A stretch of 8,921 nt of DNA from NCBI GenBank assembly GCA_022827045.1, contig JAJDTQ010000034.1:1-8921 (forward strand), read 5' to 3'. Source of the DNA: Candidatus Binatia bacterium. GTDB taxonomy: Bacteria; Desulfobacterota_B; Binatia; UBA9968; JAJDTQ01. Each line of letters starts with the position of its first letter. The stretch's first letter is position 1. The translations under genes and the position numbers were made by a program. This document shows positions 1 to 7,949 of the stretch, one piece after another. A model generated the notes under the pieces. That model was not told the DNA's origin. It saw nothing but the letters and a program-made list of their open reading frames with translations, and did no database searches.

Positions 1-1
1 G

Positions 2-961
2 GCCGCGCAGGCCCTCGGCGCCATCAAGCGCCAGGTCTCCATCCCGATCGTCGCGGACATCCACTTCCACTACCAGCTTGCGCTCGAAGCCCTCAACCAG
101 GGCGTCGACTGCCTGCGGCTGAACCCCGGCAACATCCGCGACGCCGAGAAGGTGCGTACCGTCGTCCGTGAGGCGAAAGTCCGCCAGACCCCCATCCGCA
201 TCGGCGTCAACTTTGGCAGCCTGCCGCCGGTCGGCGCGATAGGCGTCACGCGCGGCCAGCACCGCCACGCCGACGGCGTCAACCGCCTCGTCAAGGGCTC
301 GTCGGCCTCCGGCGAGGGCGAGGAGGTCTCCGTCGTCGACCACATGGTCGCCACCGGCCTCTGGGAGATACAGGTGCTCGAGGACCTCGACTTCGACCTC
401 ATCAAGATCTCGCTCAAGGCCTATGACATCGACACCACCGTCGAGGCGTACCGCAAGCTCGCGAAGATGGTGCCGTACCCGTTCCACCTCGGCATCACTG
501 AGGCCGGCACCGCGCGCTCCGGCTCCATACGCAGCGCCATCGGCCTCGGCACGCTCCTCTACGACGGCATCGGCGACACCATCCGCGTATCGCTCAGCGA
601 CGACTCGCGCGAGGAGGTCGAGGTCGGCTACGAGATCCTCAAGGCGCTCGACCTCCGCAAGAAGGGCGTCCAGATGGTCGCCTGCCCCTCCTGCGGGCGC
701 GCCGACGTGGACATCCGCAAGCTCGCCAACACCGTCGACGAGATGCTCAAGGGCATGGACACGTCCGTGAAGGTCGCCGTGATGGGCTGTGAGGTGAACG
801 GCCCCGGCGAGGCGAAGGACGCCGACGTCGGCATCGCCGCGGGCAACGGGCGCGCCATCATCTTCCGCAAGGGGCAGAAGGCGCGCATCGTCGAGGAAGC
901 GGACATGCTGACCGCCCTGTTGGAAGAGGTCGAGACCGTCGCCGCCGCGATGGCCGAGTAG
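2..961 (+). CDS. ispG: 4-hydroxy-3-methylbut-2-en-1-yl diphosphate synthase (IspG/GcpE), 5'-truncated by the window edge
   Basis: IspG converts 2-C-methyl-D-erythritol 2,4-cyclodiphosphate to HMBPP, the penultimate step of the cytosolic MEP isoprenoid pathway, using a [4Fe-4S] cluster and reduced flavodoxin or ferredoxin. The reading frame is open from base 2, giving 319 residues and a TAG stop at 959-961. An N-terminal part, roughly 40 residues by comparison with E. coli IspG, lies before the window. Visible family signatures are ADIHFHYQLALEA near residue 19, the LRLNPGNI strand near residue 40, and HLGITEAGT in the TIM-barrel part. The C-terminal cluster domain carries ACPSCGR (cysteines at fragment residues 228 and 231) and MGCEVNGPGEA (cysteine 263 and glutamate 270). 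These match the three Cys and one Glu that hold the cluster in E. coli. The loop between the GVNFGSLPP motif and the next barrel helix (about fragment residues 75-120) looks longer than in the short E. coli-type enzyme. The gene ends 9 bases from the convergent nitroreductase gene. Identification is very secure. Confidence 0.97.
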   Translation, partial: AAQALGAIKRQVSIPIVADIHFHYQLALEALNQGVDCLRLNPGNIRDAEKVRTVVREAKVRQTPIRIGVNFGSLPPVGAIGVTRGQHRHADGVNRLVKGSSASGEGEEVSVVDHMVATGLWEIQVLEDLDFDLIKISLKAYDIDTTVEAYRKLAKMVPYPFHLGITEAGTARSGSIRSAIGLGTLLYDGIGDTIRVSLSDDSREEVEVGYEILKALDLRKKGVQMVACPSCGRADVDIRKLANTVDEMLKGMDTSVKVAVMGCEVNGPGEAKDADVGIAAGNGRAIIFRKGQKARIVEEADMLTALLEEVETVAAAMAE

Positions 962-970
962 CCCCCGCTC

Positions 971-1567
971 TTACGCCCCGTCGTTCCCCCACTTGTCGTA
1001 GTACGTCACCTCGGAGACGGGCTTGCGGCGGCTGCCGCCCAGGTGGTCCGGTGGGGCCGGGTAGCCGATAGGGATCAGCGCCATCATCTCCCAGTCGTCC
1101 GGCACGCCGAGCAGTGACGCGACGTCCTCGTAACAGTGCTGCCACACCGTCGTGAGGCGCGTGCCGAGCCCGAACGACGCTGCTGCCAGCATCAGGTTCT
1201 GCACCGACGGATAGATCGACGCGCCTCGATACGTCTCGCTGCCCCGCATCGGCCACCGCTCCACGCAGAACATCACCAGCGCCGGCACGTCCTCCATGGC
1301 GCCGCTGAAGTGCGCGGGCGTCTCTCCCGGCGCACTGGCCGACGTTCCGCCCGTCATGCGGCGCTGCGCCTCCAGGTACAGCTCGCCCATCCGGCGCTTC
1401 ACCTCGCGGCCGCGCAGCACGATGAACCGCCACGGCTGGCGGTTGCTCCCGCTGGGGGCGCGCGTCGCCGCCTCGAGTATCTCGTTCAGCACGTCGTCCG
1501 GTATCGGGTCCGGCTTGTAGTATGCGGTGCCTCGCTGGCTGCGGACGACATCCAGGAATTCCGGCAT
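971..1567 (-). CDS. nitroreductase family FMN-dependent oxidoreductase
   Basis: The product is a 198-residue protein of normal length for the nitroreductase/FMN reductase superfamily, whose members bind FMN and use NAD(P)H to reduce nitro compounds, quinones or other acceptors in the cytosol, usually as dimers. The sequence shows an N-terminal SQRGTAYYKPDPI segment (weaker than the usual RRS.R.F phosphate-binding motif), then APSGSNRQPWRFIV at 37-50, which is the FMN-contacting signature. GASIYPSVQNLMLAAASFGLGT begins at residue 115, and LIPIGYP near 164-170 is followed by the basic tail SRRKPVSEVTYYDKWG. The ATG start at 1567 has a GGAGG ribosome-binding site (1574-1578) six bases upstream. 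The stop is TAA. The gene is transcribed toward ispG and divergently from the membrane protein at 1633. The physiological substrate cannot be told from sequence, and subfamilies such as BluB-like or F420-type enzymes cannot be fully excluded. Confidence 0.93.
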   Translation of the reverse strand: MPEFLDVVRSQRGTAYYKPDPIPDDVLNEILEAATRAPSGSNRQPWRFIVLRGREVKRRMGELYLEAQRRMTGGTSASAPGETPAHFSGAMEDVPALVMFCVERWPMRGSETYRGASIYPSVQNLMLAAASFGLGTRLTTVWQHCYEDVASLLGVPDDWEMMALIPIGYPAPPDHLGGSRRKPVSEVTYYDKWGNDGA

Positions 1568-1632
1568 GGTGGGCCTCCAGTGCGTGCTACAGTTGCGCGG
1601 ATTCTACCCCGCCGGGCAGACGCAGGAGCGCA
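1568..1632. promoter_or_regulatory. 65-bp divergent intergenic region with ribosome-binding sites for both flanking genes
   Basis: This stretch separates the divergent starts of the nitroreductase (minus) and the small membrane protein (plus). On the minus strand, TAGAAT (plus-strand 1601-1606) is a plausible -10 box and GGAGG at 1574-1578 is the ribosome-binding site. On the plus strand, AGGAG at 1624-1628 precedes the GTG at 1633 by four bases. No good -35 box is evident for either direction, so the ribosome-binding sites are firmer than the promoter call. Confidence 0.4.
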
Positions 1633-2163
1633 GTGGGCCCTATCGTAGCCATCCTCATCCGCCTTGCTGTGCCGGTCGCCATCATCCGGTGGCCGTTCGG
1701 CGGCATGGTCGCGGCCATCGTCGCCGATGCCATGGACGTCGTCATCATCGGCCTGATCGGCGTGGGCGACTTCTCCGACTACACGTCCGCCGACAAACTG
1801 CTCGACACGTACATGCTCGCGTTCGCTGCCGCCGTATCGCTGCAGTGGGAGAACCGCCTCGCCCGCTTCACGAGCCTCGCGCTCTTCTGCTACCGCGTCG
1901 CCGGGGTGGTCGTCCTGGAGGTCACGAGCGCCCGCTGGGTGCTGTTCGTCTTCCCCAACCTGTTCGAGCTCTTCTTCCTCTACCACCTAGCGACCAGTGG
2001 GAGACTCGGGCGCTTCGGAGTGAACGGCTACCGCAGCCTCGTGCTCATCCTGCTCCTGCTGCTCGCGGTGAAGATGCCGCAGGAGTACGTGCTGCACGTG
2101 TTGGAGTTCGGCCCGTGGCAGTGGTTTCACATGGACGTGCTGGGCATCGGCTCGACGATCTGA
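1633..2163 (+). CDS. small integral membrane protein of unknown function
   Basis: I do not recognise the family. From the GTG at 1633 the product is 176 residues and largely hydrophobic, with probably five or so membrane segments. The first runs from residue 3 as IVAILIRLAVPVAII. Others lie around residues 25-45, 58-72, 80-95, 102-118 (ending FFLYHLA) and 133-147 (LVLILLLLLAV). A short loop with aromatic and acidic residues follows (KMPQEYVLHVLEFG). The open frame extends upstream to an ATG at 1522, but that start would overlap the nitroreductase gene and add about 37 non-hydrophobic, arginine-rich residues. The GTG is preferred because AGGAG lies four bases upstream and the protein then begins at its first membrane helix. 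The gene stands alone on its strand and is followed by a strong hairpin. No catalytic motif was seen. Confidence 0.72.
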   Translation: MGPIVAILIRLAVPVAIIRWPFGGMVAAIVADAMDVVIIGLIGVGDFSDYTSADKLLDTYMLAFAAAVSLQWENRLARFTSLALFCYRVAGVVVLEVTSARWVLFVFPNLFELFFLYHLATSGRLGRFGVNGYRSLVLILLLLLAVKMPQEYVLHVLEFGPWQWFHMDVLGIGSTI

Positions 2164-2167
2164 CGCA

Positions 2168-2200
2168 GAACGGCAGCACGATCGCAGCGTGCTGCCGTTC
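2168..2200. terminator. 13-bp perfect hairpin between convergent genes, probable bidirectional terminator
   Basis: GAACGGCAGCACG (2168-2180) is perfectly complementary to CGTGCTGCCGTTC (2188-2200) around a 7-base loop. It begins five bases after the stop of the membrane protein gene and lies 45 bases beyond the stop of the opposing RDD gene, where a shared terminator would be expected. There is no T-tract on either strand, so it is either a terminator without a U-tail or a 3'-end stabilising structure. A separate palindrome, GCACATGTGC, follows at 2201-2210. Confidence 0.6.
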
Positions 2201-2244
2201 GCACATGTGCAGTTGTGGGGCGCCGGGTGCGTCGTTCCGCGACG

Positions 2245-2703
2245 TTACCTCGCCTTCACCACGAACGTCCCGCCGACCTTGTCGTGCAGGCCCTGCCGCC
2301 TCTGGTCGAACAGGATCATGATGACGATGATGACGGCGACGGCAAAGCCCACGAGTTGGCCGATGCTTGCGCCTACCACAACGGTGAGCAGGCCACCCAC
2401 CGCTCGCGCTATGACTTCCCTGATGAGGACGGGGCCGGCGCCGGCCTTGTTGCCGTCCCCGTCCACTACGCGCATGCCGAGCGCCATCTTGCCCAGAGTG
2501 GCGCCGAAGGCAACCGTGAGGATGACGTAATAGGCCACCACGATGAGCGCCTGGATGAGGTTGTCTATCCTGGAGACTTCGCCTTCCTCGGTGAGAGCGA
2601 AATCGACGATCCCGATAGCGCTCAGGATCCCGACGATGACGGCCAGGACGATGACGTCGATTATGAAAGCGATGAAACGTTGCAGGCGGCTTGCGTACTC
2701 CAT
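2245..2703 (-). CDS. RDD family membrane protein (copy 1, downstream)
   Basis: The product is a 152-residue protein of the RDD family, small membrane proteins named for conserved Arg and Asp residues and mostly of unknown or transport-related role. It has the family layout. The first helix carries the Arg and Asp pair (RLQRFIAFIIDVIVLAVIVG, residues 6-25). A second helix near 50-70 runs into the signature GATLGKMALGMRVVD. The last hydrophobic segment at about 100-132 is followed by FDQRRQGLHDKVGGTFVV, which holds the final conserved Asp. AAGGAG (2711-2716) lies seven bases before the ATG at 2703. It follows a paralogous RDD gene by 70 bases on the same strand, so the two are probably co-transcribed. 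It carries a glycine/valine-rich stretch (GGLLTVVVGASIGQLVG) that makes it longer than its partner. Family assignment is firm; function is unknown. Confidence 0.9.
   Translation of the reverse strand: MEYASRLQRFIAFIIDVIVLAVIVGILSAIGIVDFALTEEGEVSRIDNLIQALIVVAYYVILTVAFGATLGKMALGMRVVDGDGNKAGAGPVLIREVIARAVGGLLTVVVGASIGQLVGFAVAVIIVIMILFDQRRQGLHDKVGGTFVVKAR
2251..2287. repeat. 37-bp direct repeat, copy A (paralogue 3' end)
   Basis: This stretch matches 2777-2813 at 36 of 37 positions. It encodes the conserved C-terminal HDK(V/I)GGTFVVKA part of the RDD protein, so the repeat reflects duplicated or homogenised coding sequence rather than a mobile repeat. Confidence 0.85.
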
Positions 2704-2773
2704 GGTGCGACTCCTTGCTCCGACCTTGCCGGGATTGCTTGTGGTTCCGGGGTCCGGGGTGATGGGACGCCTA

Positions 2774-3166
2774 TCACGCCTTCACCACGAACGTCCCGCC
2801 GATCTTGTCGTGCCAGCCCTGCCGGTTGCCGTCGAACAGTATCCAGATGAAGCCCAGGAAAAGGACGAGGCCGGAGACTATCTTCCCGATGGTCTCCCTG
2901 ATGAGCACCTTGAAGAACCCCGCCCTCTGACCGTTTTCATCAACCACCGTGATGCCGAGCGCCATCTTGCCGAGCGTGGCCCCGAACGCAGCGGTGAGCA
3001 GGATGTAGTAACCGAAGCTGATGACGGCTTCCAGTACCTGGTCTGTGGCGCTGGGGTTGCCCAGGTCGATGATGTCGACCGCATCCAGGACCACGATGAC
3101 TACCGAGATAACGATGGCGTCGATGATGAACGCCGCGAAACGGTGCAGGCGCCCTGCGTACTCCAT
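2774..3166 (-). CDS. RDD family membrane protein (copy 2, upstream)
   Basis: The product is a 130-residue RDD-family protein and a clear paralogue of the neighbouring gene. It has MEYAGRLHRFAAFIID at the N-terminus with the conserved Arg and Asp in helix 1, the central GATLGKMALGITVVDENG motif, and the C-terminal FDGNRQGWHDKIGGTFVVKA. It has three predicted hydrophobic segments, at about 8-33, 46-62 and 92-110. It lacks the additional hydrophobic stretch present in the other copy. The start at 3166 is supported by AAAGGAG (3174-3180), seven bases upstream. It is the first gene of the probable two-gene unit and lies about 130 bases downstream of the tRNA-fMet on the same strand. I see no motif beyond the RDD core, so its substrate or partner is unknown. 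Confidence 0.9.
   Translation of the reverse strand: MEYAGRLHRFAAFIIDAIVISVVIVVLDAVDIIDLGNPSATDQVLEAVISFGYYILLTAAFGATLGKMALGITVVDENGQRAGFFKVLIRETIGKIVSGLVLFLGFIWILFDGNRQGWHDKIGGTFVVKA
2777..2813. repeat. 37-bp direct repeat, copy B (paralogue 3' end)
   Basis: This is the second copy of the repeat at 2251-2287, with a single C/T difference. A shorter nearly identical stretch also links the GKMALG codons of the two genes (around 2476 and 2954). Confidence 0.85.
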
Positions 3167-3256
3167 GGCGCGGCTCCTTTCGACCGAACGGGTCAGCGTG
3201 AGCGTAGCACAGGGCTGAACAGGGGTGTCTCAGATTTTCTGTGCGGGATTAAACAG

Positions 3257-3271
3257 GAAACGTCCCGTTTC
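3257..3271 (-). terminator. weak hairpin downstream of tRNA-fMet, possible terminator of the 23S-tRNA unit
   Basis: On the minus strand GAAACG and CGTTTC form a perfect 6-bp stem with a 3-base loop, followed by CTGTTTAAT, a short U-containing tail. It starts 28 bases after the CCA end of the tRNA, where the rRNA/tRNA transcript would be expected to stop. The stem is short and A/T-containing, so this is a suggestion only. Confidence 0.35.
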
Positions 3272-3298
3272 AGGGGCGCGCCGGGAGTGACGGATGGT

Positions 3299-3373
3299 TG
3301 GTAGCGGGGCCAGGACTCGAACCTGGGACCTTCGGGTTATGAGCCCGACGAGCTGCCACTGCTCCACCCCGCA
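3299..3373 (-). tRNA. initiator tRNA-fMet (anticodon CAU), CCA encoded
   Basis: The 75-nt gene folds into a standard cloverleaf. It has a D-stem GAGC/GCTC with a 7-base loop, an anticodon stem TCGGG/CCCGA around CTCATAA, the variable loop AGGTC, and a T-stem CCAGG/CCTGG around TTCGAGT. Three features mark it as initiator rather than elongator tRNA-Met. The three G-C pairs closing the anticodon loop (GGG/CCC) are present. The D-stem has an A11-U24 pair. Bases 1 and 72 do not pair, here U and U, where E. coli has C and A. The terminal CCA is encoded at 3299-3301. It lies about 90 bases downstream of the 23S 3' end on the same strand and is probably co-transcribed with it. Confidence 0.95.
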
Positions 3374-3420
3374 CCGAAGACACCGGAACAGAAGGGAAGG
3401 CGAAGGCGGCGCCTTTGCGC

Positions 3421-3443
3421 GCTAGCAAGGGAAATCGAACGAG
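3421..3443 (-). other. 3' arm of the pre-23S processing stalk
   Basis: This flank, 20 bases beyond the 23S 3' end, is complementary to 6497-6520 in the 23S leader. The pairing covers CAAGGGAA then TCGA.CGAG against CTCG.TCGA then TTCCCTTG, about 22 pairs counting two G-U pairs, with one bulged base and one A-C mismatch. This is the usual form of the long duplex cut by RNase III to release pre-23S rRNA. Confidence 0.75.
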
Positions 3444-3462
3444 CAGAGGAGCAGGAGTGTTT

Positions 3463-6453
<2,991 letters not shown>

Positions 6454-6461
6454 TCACGCTC

Positions 6462-6482
6462 GGTTCGCAGTCGCTGCGAACC
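6462..6482 (-). other. 9-bp perfect hairpin in the 23S leader
   Basis: GGTTCGCAG (6462-6470) and CTGCGAACC (6474-6482) form a perfect stem with a 3-base loop, nine bases upstream of the mature 23S 5' end. It lies inside the processing stalk, between its 5' arm and helix 1, so it is most likely part of the pre-rRNA fold and removed in maturation. Confidence 0.7.
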
Positions 6483-6496
6483 TTCCTTGGCTCGTA

Positions 6497-6520
6497 CTCG
6501 CTCGATATTCCCTTGTTAAC
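6497..6520 (-). other. 5' arm of the pre-23S processing stalk
   Basis: This is the complement of 3421-3443 across the whole 23S gene (one bulged base at 6507). Together the arms enclose mature 23S rRNA plus short precursor tails. The existence of a dedicated stalk shows that 23S matures independently of a 16S-23S precursor. Confidence 0.75.
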
Positions 6521-6525
6521 GTGCA
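6514..6525 (-). promoter_or_regulatory. boxA-like antitermination element
   Basis: On the minus strand TGCACGTTAACA agrees at 10 of 12 positions with the rRNA boxA consensus TGCTCTTTAACA, the NusB/NusE binding site that lets polymerase read through long untranslated rRNA. It lies in the leader about 60 bases before 23S and directly after a strong hairpin, the usual boxB-then-boxA order. It partly overlaps the base of the processing stalk. Confidence 0.5.
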
Positions 6526-6558
6526 AAGGCGGTGGCACCTTGGCGCGCCACCGCCTTT
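6525..6558 (-). other. 12-bp perfect hairpin in the 23S leader (boxB-like or attenuator)
   Basis: AAAGGCGGTGGC (6525-6536) pairs perfectly with GCCACCGCCTTT (6547-6558) across a 10-base loop. In the leader RNA it sits about 95 bases after the promoter and immediately before the boxA-like element, which suits a boxB-type role. It ends in three U residues but no real U-tract, so it could alternatively act as an attenuator overcome by antitermination. Confidence 0.6.
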
Positions 6559-6648
6559 CGGTAGCATTGCAACGCCTGATCGGTCCTACGTGCTCAACGG
6601 CACTGCCATTACGCTGTTCCCATCCTGGCTACGCGGCCTCCCGATCTG

Positions 6649-6675
6649 GCGGTCTAGGCAGTATATGCAGACCGC
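6649..6675. promoter_or_regulatory. inverted repeat around the -10 and start site of the 23S promoter
   Basis: GCGGTCT (6649-6655) and AGACCGC (6669-6675) are exact 7-bp inverted arms. An inner GCA/TGC pair of arms (6658-6660 and 6666-6668) flanks the centre, offset by two bases. The -10 box lies at the centre and the expected start falls in one arm. It could be an operator for a dimeric regulator, but it could also be chance. Confidence 0.35.
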
Positions 6676-6689
6676 TCAGCCGGTGTCAA
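6660..6689 (-). promoter_or_regulatory. sigma-70 type promoter for 23S rRNA
   Basis: On the minus strand a perfect -35 box TTGACA (6689-6684) is followed by an 18-bp spacer and TATACT (6665-6660), one base from the consensus -10. The predicted start is near 6653-6655, giving a leader of about 200 nt before mature 23S. It points away from the oxidase genes. This is the best promoter match in the window, as expected for an rRNA unit. Confidence 0.8.
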
Positions 6690-6734
6690 CTACACGGGAC
6701 ACCTCCTTCCGCCCTCGCCCCACCCCCTGCGCGC

Positions 6735-6761
6735 TTGACCCCCGCACCTCGTCTGTGATAT
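6735..6761 (+). promoter_or_regulatory. possible promoter of the ctaC-ctaD operon
   Basis: TTGACC (6735-6740) resembles a -35 box, and TGATAT (6756-6761) could be the -10 at a short 15-bp spacing. If real, transcription would start near 6768-6770, downstream of the ATG at 6760, which would favour the in-frame GTG at 6802 as the ctaC start. The match is moderate. Confidence 0.35.
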
Positions 6762-7893
6762 GCGTAACAATCGCCCCACTGGCGCGGGGAACACGAACAC
6801 AGTGACGACACCTACCGCTCATCCGCAGAACCTGGCAGCGACCCTCCGGCGGCTTCTCTACTTCGTACTTGCCGCCGTGGCGCTCGTCGCCGTCCTCGCT
6901 TCCTGCGACACCCCGCTCACCACTTTCGAACCCCGCTCCGACGCCGCCCAGCGCGTCCACACCATCTACATCTTCGTCATCGTCGCCGCGAGCATCGTCG
7001 GCTTCCTCGTCCTCGCCGCGATGGCCTACATCCTCTGGAAGTACCGCGAGCGCCCGGGGCACACCGCCCAGCAGATCCACGGCAACACCACGCTGGAGAT
7101 CACCTGGACGGTCATTCCCATCCTCATCCTCGTCGCCATCGCCATCCCCACCATCGTCTGGATCGCGGGCACGACGGCTGAGCCGGACGAGGACGCACTC
7201 CACATAGAGGCCGTCGGGCACCAGTGGTGGTTCGAGTTCCGCTACCCCGGTCTCGGCCCGGACGGCGAGGACCTCGTCACCGCCAACGAGCTCCGTATCC
7301 CCGTCGGCCGCCAGGTCGCCATCACGCTCGAGGCGAAGGACGTCATCCACTCCTTCTGGGTGCCCCAGCTCGTCGGCAAGACGGACATGGTGCCCGGCAG
7401 GACCAACATACTGGAGAAGTTCACCGCCACGGAGGTCGGCACCTACTACGGTCAGTGCGCCGAGTTCTGTGGCTCCGCCCACGCGCTCATGCGCTTCCGC
7501 GTTCACGTCGACTCCCACGCCGACTTCGACCGGTGGGTGGAGAACATGAACGCCGACCCCGTGGAGCCCGAAGCGGGCAGCGTCGAAGCCAGAGGGGCGA
7601 CCGTGTTCACCAACTTCTGCGCGCGCTGCCACACCATCAATGGCATCTCCACTGAAGAGATAGGCCCCAACCTCACGCTCTTCGGCGACCGCGCCACGCT
7701 GGGCGCAGGCATCCTCGACAGCACGGACGAGAACCTCAAGGCGTGGGTCTCCAACATCCGCGACATCAAGCCTGTGCTCGATACCACCAACGCCATGCCC
7801 ACGTTCTACGTCGGCGACCCGCTCGTGGACCAGCTCACGGAGGCCCAGGTTGACCAGGTGGTGGTCTACCTGAAGAGCCTCAAGTTGCGGTAA
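6760..7893 (+). CDS. ctaC: cytochrome c oxidase subunit II with fused cytochrome c domain (caa3-type), lipoprotein
   Basis: Subunit II accepts electrons from cytochrome c and passes them through the binuclear CuA centre to heme a in subunit I at the outer face of the membrane. In the 377-residue product, a hydrophobic signal segment ends in the lipobox LASC with Cys49 as the probable lipidated residue. Two membrane helices follow at about 68-93 and 116-137, then the cupredoxin domain containing GHQWWFEF at 153-160. All CuA ligands are visible: His197 (IHSFW), then Cys233, Glu235, Cys237, His241 and Met244 in GQCAEFCGSAHALM. A C-terminal cytochrome c domain carries CARCH (287-291) and a likely axial Met346 in NAMPTF, which defines a caa3-type enzyme. 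No clear ribosome-binding site precedes the ATG at 6760. The GTG at 6802 would give a more typical 35-residue signal peptide and fits the possible promoter better. ctaD follows after 56 bases. Confidence 0.95.
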   Translation: MRNNRPTGAGNTNTVTTPTAHPQNLAATLRRLLYFVLAAVALVAVLASCDTPLTTFEPRSDAAQRVHTIYIFVIVAASIVGFLVLAAMAYILWKYRERPGHTAQQIHGNTTLEITWTVIPILILVAIAIPTIVWIAGTTAEPDEDALHIEAVGHQWWFEFRYPGLGPDGEDLVTANELRIPVGRQVAITLEAKDVIHSFWVPQLVGKTDMVPGRTNILEKFTATEVGTYYGQCAEFCGSAHALMRFRVHVDSHADFDRWVENMNADPVEPEAGSVEARGATVFTNFCARCHTINGISTEEIGPNLTLFGDRATLGAGILDSTDENLKAWVSNIRDIKPVLDTTNAMPTFYVGDPLVDQLTEAQVDQVVVYLKSLKLR

Positions 7894-7894
7894 T

Positions 7895-7939
7895 CTGAGA
7901 GAGGGATGCCGGACTGTCCGGCATCGGCGACTGAGAGAG
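7895..7939 (+). other. intercistronic hairpin bracketed by 9-bp direct repeats
   Basis: GATGCCGGA (7905-7913) and TCCGGCATC (7917-7925) form a 9-bp perfect stem with a 3-base loop between ctaC and ctaD. CTGAGAGAG occurs on each side, at 7895-7903 and 7931-7939. The second copy runs into the AGAAGG ribosome-binding site of ctaD. There is no T-tract, so it more likely stabilises or processes the shared mRNA, or sets the subunit ratio, than terminates it. Confidence 0.6.
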
Positions 7940-7949
7940 AAGGCATACG

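Noticed and set aside
858..1433. Minus-strand 191-residue frame overlapping the end of ispG and the nitroreductase
   Set aside because: It is an out-of-frame shadow, rich in Arg, Ala and Gly, crossing two well-supported genes.
1522..1632. N-terminal extension of the membrane protein from the ATG at 1522
   Set aside because: It overlaps the nitroreductase 5' end, lacks a ribosome-binding site, and adds a non-hydrophobic stretch before the first helix. The GTG at 1633 is better supported.
2704..2773. Terminator or promoter between the two RDD genes
   Set aside because: The 70-bp gap has GC-rich short repeats (CCCGGACCCCGG) but no convincing hairpin or promoter. Co-transcription is the simpler reading.
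3181..3256. Separate promoter for the RDD gene pair
   Set aside because: Only loose hexamer matches are seen on the minus strand, without a good -35/-10 pair. It is not supportable, although a promoter may exist there.
3397..3415. 6-bp hairpin AAGGCG/CGCCTT with a 7-base loop just downstream of the 23S stalk
   Set aside because: It is short, made of a locally repeated AAGGCG word and without a U-tract. It is too weak to call a terminator, and a terminator there would cut off the tRNA.
3375..3462. Possible 5S rRNA between 23S and tRNA-fMet
   Set aside because: Only 88 bases are available, and none of the conserved 5S segments, such as a CCGAACTC-like loop, is present.
6561..6648. Possible tRNA, 5S or small RNA gene in the 23S leader
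   Set aside because: No T-loop GTTCGA motif, cloverleaf or 5S consensus was found. It is best read as leader RNA.
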